A program made the position numbers and the translations under genes. The notes under the pieces were generated by a model. The model made no database searches. It was not told where the DNA came from and saw only the letters and a list, made by a program, of their open reading frames with translations. From Gigaspora rosea (lineage: Eukaryota > Glomeromycota > Glomeromycetes > Diversisporales > Gigasporaceae): a stretch of 64,000 nucleotides of DNA. Below, piece after piece: positions 11,419 through 23,689 of this stretch. Location: NCBI GenBank assembly GCA_003550325.1, contig QKWP01000778.1, positions 85,581-149,580 of the forward strand. Direction: 5' to 3'. How positions within the stretch are numbered: the stretch's first letter is position 1; each line of letters begins with the position of its first letter.

Positions 11419-12280
11419 GGGAGCTTCTAGAAATTAGCTGATTTCTGGGTGGGTGGGTGGGTCAGCTAAAGTATCAGGTGTAATTCCGGCCAGAATTTCA
11501 TAATTTCAGCCAAAGTTGCAAAATTATTTTTAACCAAAATTATTAATTTATTAATAATATTTAATAATTAATAACTTTTGATGATTTAACTACCAAAATG
11601 ATCCTCTCAATGAGAAGATTCTAGCAAGCCCAAAATTATAAAAATCTAATCACAGAATCCTGTGATCAGAATGGATATGCGTTACTATAAAAGTTCTATA
11701 ATTTATTAAATAATTATAATCTATTTATAGTAACACAAATTTATTTTGATCTTATGATCCTGAGAGGATCATTTTGGTAGTTAAATTATTGAAATTGGCC
11801 CAGTAGATCAGAAGTTATTAATAATTAAAAATTAATTTTTAATTGTTAATAACTTCTGATTTACTGGGCCAATTTCAATGATTTAACTACCAAAAAAATT
11901 CTCTCAATGAGAGGATTCTAGCAAGCCCAAAATCATTAAAATCCAATTACAGGATCATAAAATCATAATAAATTTGTGTTACTATAAAATTGGCTATAAT
12001 TATTTTATAGAACTTTTATAGTAGCACAATCTATTTTGATTACAGAATCATGTAATTGGTTTTCAATGATTTTGGGCTTACTAGAATCCTCTTATTAAGA
12101 TGATCATTTTGGCAGTTGAATCATCAAATTTGATCCAGTAAATCAAAAGTTATTTATTATTAAATATTTTATTTAATTTTTTAATAATCGTAAAATCTAA
12201 TTGGCTAATTGGGGTATCAAGTGTGGGTAGGTGGGGTAGGCTCATAGTAAACAAAAATTAGCTGATTTCTGGAAGCTTTT
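11419..12280. mobile_element. PIF/Harbinger-like non-autonomous element, 862 bp
   Basis: Left end GGGAGCTTCTAGAAATTAGC, with inverted copy GCTGATTTCTGGAAGCT at the right. TTA flanks both sides (11416-11418, 12281-12283). The right terminal CCC has decayed to TTT. The interior holds several mutually inverted AT-rich arms around GAGAGGATTCTAGCAAGCCC. It has no ORF. A fragment of the same family lies at 3003-3119. Confidence 0.65.
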
Positions 12281-12490
12281 TTAAAAAGGGTTGACTATAC
12301 TTGTCAACTATTATAATGTTTTTTTTAATTTAATTATTTACTCATTATTTATCTTGTTATTTAAACTATGTACTATATAGTTAGTAAGCAATTTGGTTAA
12401 AAAGATTATTTATATTAGTCACTAGACATGTTCTTATTTAGGAGTTTAAAATGTTGTTATTTATAAATCAAATGAGTTGACTCATCTAAT

Positions 12491-13030
12491 TTTATATATA
12501 GTACTAGCACTGTACTAGCGGCTTTAAATCTTCATAAAAAATAGCTTTATAAAAAATACTACTTCTCTTTTAAAAATTTATAAAATATAAAACCAATTCA
12601 TAAGTTTTGTTTTTTATATTCTAAAGAATAAAATTTGTAGTTTAAATTTCAATTTAAAGCTAAACTGGTAGAGCAGTAGTCTTTTAAAAATTAACAATTT
12701 ATTAATAAATTGTAAAAATGTAAATATATATGTTTTTAGTTTAAACCAATTAGAATGTACTATTATGATCATATAATAAAAAAAAGCTCTCTTTTTTAAA
12801 AAAAAAAAAAAAAAAAAAAGAGTACTCTTTAAAAAAAAAGCTTTTTAACAAAAAAATAAATCAATAAAAGCACTCTCTTTAAAAAAAACAAAAGCACTTT
12901 TTTAAAAAAAAAACAAGTCATCTGAATCTTGTATTTTAATTGAATATACTGTACTTATATCATATGACTTCTTAGTAAAAGTAAACAAATTTATATAATG
13001 GAGATTTAAAGCCACTAGCACTATATAAAT
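12491..13030. mobile_element. TIR element with CGGCTTTAAATC ends, ~540 bp
   Basis: The left end TACTAGCGGCTTTAAATCTT and the right end inverted (GTGCTAGTGGCTTTAAATCT) match. The inside includes a long A-run hairpin around 12780-12910 and a tRNA-like snippet near 12655-12685. The target duplication is not resolved. Confidence 0.5.
12655..12690 (+). other. tRNA-like relic (D-arm and anticodon-loop resemblance)
   Basis: CTGGTAGAGCAGTAGTCTTT resembles the D arm plus the anticodon region of a tRNA (the TCTTTTAA loop would read Lys), but no acceptor stem or proper T arm follows. At most a SINE or tRNA remnant. Confidence 0.2.
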
Positions 13031-13435
13031 TTATGCAAAAAAATTAGCAAAAAAACTTATATTTCTAATAATTTTTAGGATTAATATTATACAAATATTT
13101 ATATAGTATAGTATTGAAAAACAGTATGCTTCAGACTTAAAAAAAAATAACAATCGATACATCACTTTATTAACAAAAGAACTTTTTAGCAAGCATCTTT
13201 TTGTTAAACCATAGTAAATTATGCTGAATTACACAATAAAAAGTAGATATACTAAGAGTTGAAGTATTGTCTACTATATAGCAAAAGAATAAAAATATAT
13301 TGTATTGCTTAATTATAAACTTTTAATATTGTTTTTTTTGTTTTTTTTTTGTTTTTTGTTATCCAAATAATTAACTTGTTTATTTCATTTATAAATTTAT
13401 ATAGACTGTTTTCGAAAATTATGATTCTTTAATAA

Positions 13436-13597
13436 GGGCGCTAACATTTATTACCTAATATCCATTTACTATAGGGGCTTACCCTTTACCCCAGGTAAGA
13501 TCTATAAATAGAATTTTGGCCAATCAAATTTAACTAAGGTAAGATTTTTCTTGACCCCCCTACTCCCTAAAATATTACCTAATAAATGTTAGTGCCC
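13436..13597. mobile_element. PIF/Harbinger-like MITE, 162 bp
   Basis: Ends GGGCGCTAACATTTATTACC and (right, inverted) GGGCACTAACATTTATTAGG, with TAA on both sides (13433-13435, 13598-13600). The GGG terminus and 3-bp TWA target are the PIF/Harbinger signature. Non-coding. Confidence 0.75.
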
Positions 13598-13630
13598 TAA
13601 GATATCTAATATATTTTATATATGTGATAG

Positions 13631-13808
13631 TAGAATCCTGAAATATATATAGATAGGTCAGGTATTAGTTTGCTTATTTTTGGTGATTTTATACAGATCT
13701 TTTCTATTTATAGTAATTTTTTGCTTATTTTTGAGGTTTTTCTGCAGATTTTTCTATTTTTGGTAATTTTATAATTAATTTGATCTATATATATATATTT
13801 CAGAATCT
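13631..13808. mobile_element. hAT-like MITE, ATAGATAGGTCA subfamily, 178 bp
   Basis: Ends TAGAATCCTGAAATATATAT and the inverse of TATATTTCAGAATCT. The flanks TGTGATAG (13623-13630) and TGTGATAA (13809-13816) are 7/8 identical. The inside matches 23895-24073 (the TTTGCTTATTTTTGAGG and TCTATTTATAGTAATTTTT blocks). Confidence 0.65.
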
Positions 13809-14358
13809 TGTGATAATATATTTCTGTTAATTATGAATAGAGTATAAAAAATGAAAATAAAGAGCATATAGCTTGTTATAAAAAACTTTTTTAATAAAGC
13901 TTTTGTATTTATAAACTATATTTTAGCCTGAGTGAATAGTTTTATTCATTAACAATATGAGTTAGTTTTGCTTTGAAGTTATAAAGAAATTGTAATATGT
14001 TTAATGATCATTTATTTGTTTTTATTGAAAATCTATTATATAGATAAAAAACTAGTTTATAATTGGTCAACTACCTCATGATCAGATCAGGACCCTGAAG
14101 AACTCTGATACTATCACCAAAATTTGCACAGGGATTACTATCAATTTTTATCATTATTGGATAGTAATCGATTTAAATTCCCATGACGAGGACTAACGAT
14201 TAAGATAGTAATTGATAATAATCAGTAATAATCGATAGATATCAGATTAAAAATCACAAATAACAATACTATTATACTGTATACTTATTTTTAAACATTT
14301 TACAGATTTTGTATATTTTTGCATGTTTTACAAGATTTCGCAATTTAATATAAAATTT

Positions 14359-14991
14359 TATATTTTTTTATTTATTTTTATTTATTATTATTATTATATA
14401 TTATATTTTAATTAAATATATATTTTTAATCAATATTATATATTTTATTATATATTAATACATTTTTTACAAAAAATTAAAAAAATAACAAAAAAAAATA
14501 AAACAAAAAAAATAATGAAAAAAAACAAAAACAAAAAAAATAGTAATATTTTGAACCTTTTCGCACTTCGTTGCATAATGCTAGCTCTATACACTTATTT
14601 TTCACTCTGCAGTTAGCTATTATTTCTTTTCTTCTTTGTTTTAACTATTATATTCACTACTTCCTAAAATAAAANTATATTTTTTTATTTATTTTTATTT
14701 ATTATTATTATTATATATTATATTTTAATTAAATATATATTTTTAATCAATATTATATATTTTATTATATATTAATACATTTTTTACAAAAAATTAAAAA
14801 AATAACAAAAAAAAATAAAACAAAAAAAATAATGAAAAAAAACAAAAACAAAAAAAATAGTAATATTTTGAACCTTTTCGCACTTCGTTGCATAATGCTA
14901 GCTCTATACACTTATTTTTCACTCTGCAGTTAGCTATTATTTCTTTTCTTCTTTGTTTTAACTATTATATTCACTACTTCCTAAAATAAAA
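14359..14991. other. Assembly gap (single N at 14675) between exact repeats
   Basis: The ~316 bp before the N (14359-14674) are repeated, apparently exactly, right after it (14676-14991). A direct repeat abutting a one-base N is the mark of two contig ends joined without merging their overlap. The second copy should be treated as a probable duplicate. Confidence 0.8.
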
Positions 14992-14999
14992 AAAATGAC

Positions 15000-15690
15000 A
15001 AAAAAAAATAAATCCAAAAAAACGAAAATGAAAAAAATAGTAATATTTTAAACTACTTTTATACTTCATCGCATAATACTAACTCTATATACTTATTTTC
15101 TTACTCTGTAGTTAGCTATTATTTCTCTTTTTCTTTGTTTAACTATCATATTCGTTTATATTCACTAATATTTGCTTATATTCGCAACTTCCTAATAAGT
15201 ATAAAAAAACAAAAAAAAACAAAAAAAAAACTGAAAAAATAACAAAAAAAACAAAACCAAAAAAAAATAAACTATTATATTTGCTTATATTTGCTCATAT
15301 TCGACTATATTTACTCATATTCGTAATCTCCATTTCCCTGAAGTAAGAGTTTGTGATCTTGCAATTCAAAAATCGTTGAAGGTTTTCGCAAAGTACTGGA
15401 ATAAAATAAATTAATAAAAATAAAACAAACAAAAAACAAAAAACATGAAATGAAAAATAAATAAAACGAAAACTTGCAAAAACTTGCAAAAACTTGAGTT
15501 CTTGAACTTTCGAAATTGCTAAAGAAAGTAGTTGTATGTTCTTGCAAAGTATCAAAAGTCTGAGTTAGCTTGCAATAAGTGCTAAAAAGTTGTTGGATTT
15601 CTTGCAAAGTGCTAGTGGTAAAGTATAAAAATAAAATAAAAAAAATTAAAAAATAAAAAAATATAAATAAAAAAAAAAAAAAATGTAATC
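15000..15690. repeat. Low-complexity A-rich repeats and a diverged copy of the 14.5-kb block
   Basis: A natural, diverged copy of the block containing CGCATAATACTAACTCTA lies at about 15040-15190. It is followed by AACAAAAAA-type stretches and repeated CTTGCAAAAACTTGCAAA motifs near 15475-15615. Reverse-strand open frames here follow from the composition and have no protein features. Confidence 0.45.
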
Positions 15691-15794
15691 GTTAAAGATC
15701 TGTTAATCTTTATATATCATTTCAAATAATTATGATTATAATCGATTTATAGATATATAACGATTATAATATAAAAAAATAATATATATCGATT

Positions 15795-15976
15795 AGGGTT
15801 CGGAATGGGCTGGCCCGTTAGCCCGTTGGGCTTTTTTAAAAAGTTAATTTGGGCCACGTTGTAAAAGTGCCAGTCAAATGATAAATTATTATGTGACTAG
15901 TACTATGAGACATGGCCCAAATTAATTTTAAAAAAAGCCCAACGGGCCTAACGGGCTGGCCCATTCTGAATCCTAA
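15795..15976. mobile_element. GC-rich-armed palindromic MITE, 182 bp
   Basis: A near-perfect foldback: the left arm GGAATGGGCTGGCCCGTTAG continuing to TTTGGGCC, and the right arm its inverse. The arms are about 65 bp with a ~50-bp loop. TATCGATT flanks both sides (15787-15794, 15977-15984), an 8-bp duplication as in hAT elements, although the surrounding DNA is rich in similar words. The GC-rich arms stand out sharply from the AT-rich surroundings. Confidence 0.65.
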
Positions 15977-16593
15977 TATCGATTATAGATATATATTGAT
16001 TTTTAGCCAGTTAATTGATATATATCGTTATTTTTTAATCGATATAAATGATTAACTGTTATATATCAATTAATATCTATATATAAAAGTTGCTGATAAC
16101 AACTCATATTTGAGTTTGTATAATTTTAGCAGTATTTTAGCCAAATAGATATATAAAATAGAGCAAAATTTAAAATTTTACTATATAAAAATGCAACATT
16201 TGATGAATTTCTATACAAAATCTTCTTTTTTAAAATTATCTAAATTGTATCAGAGTTCTTTGGGGTCCTATCAAATCTGTGCATTTCTAAAAAATACAAA
16301 AGTTCTCTTTTTAGATAAGACTATTCCATATGGGATCAGCTAAAGCCAAGTACATTACAAGATGATTCAATATGTACTCAGATTCATCTGAACAAAACAA
16401 AGCAAAATAACAAAAAAATTATAAAAATTATAAAAAATGGCTATTTAAACCAGTCTTGGTTCACTAAGTAAAAATACCAGGAAGGTGATTTTGCTATATA
16501 TAAACTATATTTTATACTTTAATCTAACTCTAATTCTAAAATCAATTGATTTTAATTAAAAATTAAAAAAATCAGATAATTTTGTAATGTACC

Positions 16594-16960
16594 AGGACCC
16601 TAAACATCTCTCATATAAATCATAACTAGATTTTGGCCAATTTTGATCTAATTTGTTAAAAATGACAAAACTATAGTCAACTCTCTCTAATCCAAACTGC
16701 TGGAACTGCTTTTTTTTATTATATAAAAATTTGAAAAAGTTCAGTTTTTAAAAAGTTATATATGGCTTATCTGAACTTTATAATAAAATTTACAAATGTT
16801 CTAGGAGATTTTGTTCACTTTAAAGAGAGTTTAATAGTGTTCAGTTTAGAAAGGTTTAGATTAGAGAGAGGCGACTATATATTTATTTAAATAACTTCTG
16901 ATCTAGTAATCATAAGAAATTTCTTTACTTGCACTTTAAGATTACAAACATGTTATTTAT
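16594..16960. mobile_element. AGGACC-family element end, split by a second MITE
   Basis: AGGACCCTAAACATCTCTCA at 16594 matches the terminus of the 18389 element, and the following ~75 bp match the 10841 element. The homology resumes after 16875 (AAATAACTTCTGATCTAGT). No right end was found, so this is a partial copy interrupted by the insertion at 16676-16875. Confidence 0.55.
16676..16875. mobile_element. Tc1/mariner-like MITE, 200 bp
   Basis: Termini GTCAACTCTCTCTAATCCAA and (right, inverted) GTCGCCTCTCTCTAATCTAA, flanked by TATA on each side. It inserts in the middle of an AGGACC-family copy whose uninterrupted relative is at 10841. The TA target suggests Tc1/mariner; that family call is inference. 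Confidence 0.65.
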
Positions 16961-17289
16961 TGTTTATCTGTATATAGCAACCAAACTTACTTGCAATAAT
17001 ACTAGTTCCAATTAATGTTTAAAATTCAAACCTTGTAAGTAAAAATTTTTTTACTTGTACAACTAATTTTTTGCTTGTACAAATATAGCTTTTGCAAAAA
17101 AATACTTGTATATTAAAAAAAGTTCTTGTATAAGTGCATTTTGTACAAGCCAATTTTAAATACTAGTTTTAATTCAAGGATATATTTCCAATTTAAAAAA
17201 ATAAACACTGTTAATCTTTTGAAAAAAAGTAAGCTAGAATTTCTATTTTTTGATAAAAATTTTAAATAAAAATCTAATAAAAACAATAT

Positions 17290-17480
17290 TTTTATAAACC
17301 TAAACTAAACTAAATCTAGGTTAAGTTCAGGTTCAGGTTTAATATTAAACTAAACCTGAACTTAAGCATTTTTTAAAACATATTCAAGTTTAGTTCAGTA
17401 TTTAACTTTTAGAGTTAGTTCAGGTTTAGTTTAAATTTAATTCAAAATTTATAATATGTTCAAATTTAGTTTTAATATTT
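17290..17480. repeat. Degenerate CAGGTT-type repeat, copy 2
   Basis: Related to 2299-2480: AGTTCAGGTTCAGGTTT, then its inverse, and a TTTAACTTTTAGAGTTAGTT block. Non-coding. Confidence 0.4.
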
Positions 17481-18388
17481 AGTTATAATTTTTTTAGCAA
17501 CTATTACAGGCCACCTAAAGTAGAGCTTGTCCGGTTACCTGTTTTACTCTACCCATTTTATGAAAACTGGATATAGATAACTGTCAGTTTTTATTTTGCA
17601 GATAACCGGATAAACCTATGAATAACTGGATAACCCTATGGATAACCAATTGATCCTACAGATCCTACTATCAATTTTTATTGATTAAGATAGTAATTGA
17701 TTTCAATTTAGATAGTACTTAATTTTTATCGATTTGAATAGTAATCGATATGTAAGCATTAGGAATATGATTTTTTTGATTAAATCGGCCCAAATTAATC
17801 AATAAAATTAAATATCACTAATAGAATCATAGTTTAACTTTTATTAAGATAAATTATATTTTTTTAATTTAACAAACTTTTCATATAATAAATACCACTA
17901 AATCATTTTTACACAATAAACATTTTTAAAACATTGCTGTATAAAAAAATTTTAAAACGTCTCTATATAACAACCACTTCAAAGCCCAAATCCTAACAAA
18001 CTATCTCATACAAAGCTCTAACATATACAGAATTATAACAATGGCAAAGCTATAAAGTACCCGAATTCATCACTGGCAACCCGACAACGAAGCCACAGAA
18101 CTATTTACGAAACTACTTACAACAGCGCACTAGCACAATGAAACTAACTAGGTTTGTTAATATAACACAGAAACGACAAGACAAAAAGAATAGAAACTGA
18201 AAAGAGATCACATAATGTAAACCACCAGAAGTGAAATGGTCTCATCTAACCAACCCATCAGTTAGCTAAAAAGAGATAAAGTATTAATAAAACATGCTTT
18301 ACTACAAGAAAACAAAAAAGCAACAAATACCTAATACTACTCATACCTGGAAAAACCTTAAGCGACCCATATCCAGAAAAATTAGCAA
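17481..18388. other. Unassigned spacer
   Basis: Contains reiterated GGATAACC/GGATAAAC words near 17595-17660 beside a TAGAGCTTGTCCGG stretch resembling the small TIR element at 34498, and then A-rich non-coding DNA. It is followed immediately by the large hAT-like element. I see no gene. Confidence 0.4.
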
Positions 18389-21153
18389 AGGACCTCGAAC
18401 ATCTCTCATATAGGTCATAACTGATCTGCATGAATTTAGATGTTTTTGCTACCTCTAAAATCAAGTAAATTTGCTAAAAGTTGGATTATTACATATAAAT
18501 TTTATAGTAATTTGCTAAAAACTAAATTATAACATCTAGCATTGGGTAAGTAAATTTGTACAAATCTGCAACTCTGCCAATTTTGTTAAAAAATTTTTTT
18601 TAATTTTGTACAGATCTTTAACAATTCAATAATCTGCACAGATTGTAAAAAGTGAATAATAATAAATTAAATGCTAGCTAATTGTTCATATATTAAAACA
18701 ATAAATACAAATATTCATATATTTTAACAATTTAATTTATTACAAAATACAAAAAAAAATTAAAAAAAAAATTAAAAAATAAATACAAATTACAACATAA
18801 ACCTTATTCCAACTATTGTATTATATCCCAACTATCATGCCATGTCCCAATATTGCGCTATGTCCTAATTATCATACTAAATCCCATACTAACTATTATG
18901 CTACACCCAAACACCATTAAGACACTATACAAACGTTGGTAAAATACTGTACAAACTCTATACAAGCTTGTCAAACACAATGCGAAAAAAAGAACACCAA
19001 TAACGAACATATTAAAAAGCACAATCTATCTCGAATTTAAAAAGAATTAGTACTAAAAAACTAAAAGAAAAAAAAATAAATATTTAGCTGTACCAAGATA
19101 ATGCACTAGCAACAAAAAAAAACACTTATCAAAGCCAAATAAAGAAACAGAAAACACTAATTAAATGGCACCAATGACAAAAAGAAAAGCACCAAACTGA
19201 AAAATACCAACCAAATTGAACAGCACTAGTGACAGGAAAAAATTATTGAACCGGATGACGTTGCATTAAAAAATATATTATAAACATGGATAAAGTTAAT
19301 GTTAGCAAAAAAAAGTATGCAGATATGACCTCCGCAATTCAAATTTTTCTACTTTCACTTTTTTCTACATTAGTTACTTTTCCTGAATAGAAAAAACAGC
19401 TTGCAGTTTTGCTATCTAGCCATTTAAACTAGTACGGTATTTACCTGTAGCTGACTTTACGAAAAACACTACCAATGACAAGAAAAGTACACAGTAAATC
19501 AGTAAAATAATAAAAAAAAAAAGGTAAAAAAAATTAAATTTACTTATTTTTATTCTATTTTTGTATAACCTAATCATCGCTACTTATTTAAATTATATTG
19601 TACATATTTAAACTAATAAAAAAAAGAAATAAATTAATAAAAAATTATGAGAAAAAATAATTAAATAAAAAAAACATTAAAAAATTAAAATATATTAAAA
19701 TAAATAAAAAAAAATTTTTAAAAAAATAAAAATAACAAAAAAACAGAAATAAAAAGATTCATTTAAAATAAATTAAATAAAAAAAAATTTTAAAAGTTTA
19801 AAAATAATTTAAAAATAATAAAAAATAAAATACATATTAATAAATAAATAAAAAATTATTAAAACACTAAAAAAAATAAAAACATTAAAAAAAAATTAAA
19901 ATAAATTATAAAAAAATAAATTAAATAAAATTAAAAAAAATAATATAAGAAAAAAAATTATAAAAATTATAAAAAAATTATAAAAAAAACAATAATTAAA
20001 AATTAAATATAGAAAGAATAAAAAAAATTAAAAAATTAAAAAAAAATTAAAAAAAAACATTAAAAATAAAAAATAAAAATAAAAATAAATAAAAAAAAAG
20101 TAAAATAAAAAATGATAAAAAAAATAAAAATTAAAAGAATAAAAAAAACAACAATAAAAAAATTAAAAAATTAATAAAATTAAAAAAAAAATAAAATTAA
20201 AAAAATAAATTAAATTAATAAAAAAGATAAATTAAAAAAATTAAAAAATAAAATAATAAAAAAAAGAAAAAATGCAATTGTCATCCTCCATGACTGTCAC
20301 AGGAAATAAGGCCATTAAAGTAAAGTAAAATTAGGGTTAGGATTAGAAACAAAATTATTAGAATTGAGATTAAGATTAATACAGAATTGCAAGAGGATAA
20401 TTTTTTGTTAAAAGTGCAATAGGTATTATCTTAGTAAAGTTTTGAGTTATAAATAAACCCGTAACAAAAAACTGTGTCACAGGGGATGACAAATACATTT
20501 CTCAAAAAAAAATAAAAAAAGTTAAAAAATAAAAAAATTAAAAATAAATAAAAAAAGTTAAAAATAATAAAAAAAAAATTAAAAAAAAAGTTAAAAAAAA
20601 ATATAAAATAAAATAAAACAATAAAAAAAAACTATTAATTAAAAAAAAAGATAAAAATAAAAAATTTTAAAAAAAAATAAGTACGTATATAGGAATAAAG
20701 TATTCTTTATTATGGGAATAACCAGAAATTTACTTTTATTCCCACCATTATTTTTTCTATTGTTATTTCGAATTTTAAATTAAAAAATTGGAATAAAAAA
20801 AAATAATAATAAAAAAAAATGAATAAAAAAACGTGTTTTTTTACTTTATTTATTATTTATTTATTTTCGGGTTGTTTTGTTTATTGATTTTTTCGTGTTT
20901 TTACTAGCAGATAAAGGGCCTATTATTAATGTTTTTATTTTTCCAATGTTAAGTAATTCTCCTAAAAAAAGAATAAATCGACAAAATATTAAATATAACA
21001 ATACAAAATTTTAAATGTTTCATCAAAGTTCAAAATGTGACCATTATTTAAATTAATACTAATTCGCCAAATTTTAAATTTGGACCTTGGTTTAAATTTT
21101 AACTAATTTGCTAAAAAAAAAATATAACCTATATGAGAGATGTCTCAGGTCCT
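18389..21153. mobile_element. Large hAT-like non-autonomous element, 2765 bp
   Basis: Inverted ends AGGACCTCGAACATCTCTCA and (right, inverted) AGGACCTGAGACATCTCTCA, both continuing TATAGGT. A perfect 8-bp target duplication ATTAGCAA is at 18381-18388 and 21154-21161. No transposase or other ORF lies inside. The core is A-rich low-complexity DNA (about 19500-20280, 20500-20700), with a nested 213-bp TIR element. It shares termini with the 263-bp element at 10841, suggesting mobilisation by one hAT transposase source; that link is inferred. Confidence 0.8.
20279..20491. mobile_element. Nested TIR element with TGTCATCC ends, 213 bp
   Basis: TGTCATCCTCCATGACTGTC at the left and, inverted, TGTCATCCCCTGTGACACAG at the right, inside the A-rich core of the 2.8-kb element. 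Its middle (GGGTTAGGATTAGAA..TTATCTTAGTAAA) is related to 22300-22440. No clear target duplication. Confidence 0.55.
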
Positions 21154-21161
21154 ATTAGCAA

Positions 21162-22094
21162 TTACTCATACCAAATGAATCTCAAGTGACTACTTGATAT
21201 CCAAAACTAACAACATCGAAATGGCAACAATAGTAGTATGACACTAGTAACAACGACATTAGTAACGTGATGACGGCACTAGTAATATAATGATAACACA
21301 GGCAACGACTAAATCCTATAACCTGAAAGAAATAAAGTTAGTTAACATGTAACAAACTAAAACAAAAAAAAGTGTAAAAAAATAAAACTAATGATCGATA
21401 TGATCAACTGCTTGTGTAAGGGTTTATACGCGTATCTAAATATAGTATATTTGGGTTTAAGTTAAAGTGAAAAATAAAGTGAAGGTAGATGATTTGGTGT
21501 ACATAGATTATAAATAAATTTTATACTGTATTTAGTGTCAAATTTTAAACGATTGATAACTATTCAATAATAATTGATTGCAAGATGCATACCAATTTAT
21601 ATCTATTAATCAATTTTTATCGATGATTATTTGGTTAAAAAATTTTGAGATATAAGTAATACAGTGGCACGAATACCTATGGATACTGCAGATACTGCAG
21701 CTACCTGCAGATACTGCATATATCTGTAGATACTGTGGATACTACAGTTATCCGTTAGGTTATCCATTTAAGATTGACAGATGAAGGTTACTATCTGTGA
21801 GACATTTATAATACCTAGATATATGGTTAACTGTGCAAATATCCGGATAAGGGTTCATGGGTCCAAGCACTAACCTAAAGATAAAAATCATAAAATTTGT
21901 TCCATTTTCAAAAAATTTCATATTGAAATTTGATGATTTTTTGAATTCTTGTATTTTGATTAGTAATATTAATTTTTAAAACTATTTTAAGAAAAAATTT
22001 AAATAGTGCACCGGTGCACTCAATGCACCCTATAAATTTAGTATTTCTAATAGCTTTAATAGTATATAATAAAACTAAATTAAAATTAGAGTTA
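21162..22094. other. Unassigned spacer with short reiterated words
   Basis: ACTAGTAA/GACACTAGTAACAA words recur at 21235-21300, and GATACTGCAGATACTGCAG words at 21680-21745. No ORF or paired repeat end was established, apart from a GTGCACCGGTGCAC palindrome near 22010 that may mark one end of a decayed element finishing near 22430. Confidence 0.35.
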
Positions 22095-22260
22095 GGGGCA
22101 TGCTATTTATTACGTAATTTTTACTATAGATACATGGTCAGAGGTAGTAATCACGTCTATATATTATATTAATCAATCAGAATTAGATAAAATAATTACA
22201 CCATACATGGGTAGAGGTGGTTACTAAGTAAAAATTATTATATAATAAATGGCATGTTTC
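22095..22260. mobile_element. PIF/Harbinger-like MITE, 166 bp
   Basis: GGGGCATGCTATTTATTACG at the left and, inverted, GAAACATGCCATTTATTATA at the right. TTA flanks both sides (22092-22094, 22261-22263). Structure resembles the 13436 element (GGG..CATTTATTA), so they may be related families. Confidence 0.7.
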
Positions 22261-22505
22261 TTAGAATTAAGATTAAAGTTAGGATTAAAATTTATTTTAA
22301 ATTTAGAATAAAATTGCGAAAGGAGCATTTTTGCTTAGTAACACAATAGAGGTTATCTTAGTAAAATTTCGAAATGAAATAGTAACATAACAGGGTTACC
22401 CTAGGAAAGCACTGAGTGCATAGTGCACTATATAAAGGATTCCCTATTTTAAAATTAATTTAAAAATTAATTTTAAAATTAGCCAATAAAAAAGCATAAA
22501 ATATA

Positions 22506-23217
22506 AGGTAAAATGGGGTATTGTGATGAATTGATAATATTCGATCATATCATATAATCTATTAATCAAAAATGAAAATTTTTGGTATCACGCGATTCAT
22601 TACATTAAGCTGAATCAAGTGATACCAAAATCATGTAATTCCGATCACTGGATCCCAAAATATCTTAATTTAAATTTTTATTAAAAAATAGAAAATTTGA
22701 ATACTGGGGGTATTCTGACGAATCGTGATATCTTGGGATCCAGTGATCAGAATCAAGTGAAACTTACACCATTCGATTCCTCTCATCGAGAAGAATCAAA
22801 TGATATTAAAATTGTCAAATTTTGATCACAGAGTCACAAGATATAACAATTCATCACAATATTTATATATGTTTTACCCTTTAAACATGGATTTCTTGTG
22901 ATCCATAATCAAAATTGTGCACTTTTTATAACCAATCGACTTCTTTCAATAAGAAGAATCAATTTGTATAAAAATTGCTTGGCTCTGACTACAAACGCAT
23001 AAAAAATTTTAATTAAAAATTTGAAAAATATTAAAAATTTGTATTAGTTCGAATATCTTGTGATTCAATGATCAGAATCGGACGAAATTTGTACCATCTA
23101 ATTCCTCTTGATGAGAGGATTCTAATGGTTCAAGTTTCGTTCAATTCTAATCACAGGATCACGAGATATTGCAATTCGTCACAATATACCCTTTCGTTAC
23201 AATACCCCATTTCACCT
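22506..23217. mobile_element. Tc1/mariner-like foldback element, ~712 bp
   Basis: Ends AGGTAAAATGGGGTATTGTG and (right, inverted) AGGTGAAATGGGGTATTGTA, flanked by TATA on each side. The interior repeats ATATCTTGTGATCC, TGATCAGAATC and ATTCCTCTCATCGAGAAGAA modules in both orientations. Non-coding; the short plus-strand frame at 23068-23304 crosses the element end and is not a gene. Confidence 0.6.
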
Positions 23218-23263
23218 TATAACTTATTCTATTTTTGGTTAAATTTTTATGTATTATATAAAA

Positions 23264-23626
23264 GGAAATTGCTAATTTACACTACAGGTGATTATCATCT
23301 GTAGTTAATTTACCAATTAAAATTCAGTATCAGGTGTAATATGTAGATCAATTTTTGTGTAACAAAAACAAAACATTTTTTAAAAAATTGCTAAAATTGC
23401 TTCTAATTTAAAATTTTGCCTATGAAACTACTTTTTTTTATACAAAAAAACATCCTTCGCTAAATTTTACTATATATAAAGCCCTATTCTAATCTCTAAC
23501 CTTTACCTTTACCCTAATATTAAAGAGATTTAATTTTTATTTAATAAAAGTTGTTTGTTTTGTTTATTTTTTTATGTATTGTAGATCACAGGTGATAATC
23601 ACCTGTGGTGATTATTAGTTATTTTC
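23264..23626. mobile_element. Mutator-like foldback MITE, copy 1, 363 bp
   Basis: A perfect 9-bp target duplication TATATAAAA (23255-23263, 23627-23635) and inverted ends around CACAGGTGATTATCA. A second copy with its own 9-bp duplication is at 41529-42809. Internal non-coding blocks (AACCTTTACCTTTACCCTAA, TTGTTTGTTTTGTTTATTTT) are conserved between copies. The 9-bp TSD suggests Mutator (MULE) mobilisation. Confidence 0.75.
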
Positions 23627-23689
23627 TATATAAAAATATTATATATATTTTTTTTATACTTTAAAAATCATGTCTTTATTGTTATATAT

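Noticed and set aside
12655-12690. A tRNA-Lys-like gene
   Set aside because: Only the D-arm and anticodon-loop resemblance exists; the acceptor stem and T arm do not pair.
20325-20350. Telomere-like TTAGGGTTAGGATTAG stretch
   Set aside because: Only about two imperfect units, inside a TIR element, with no array.
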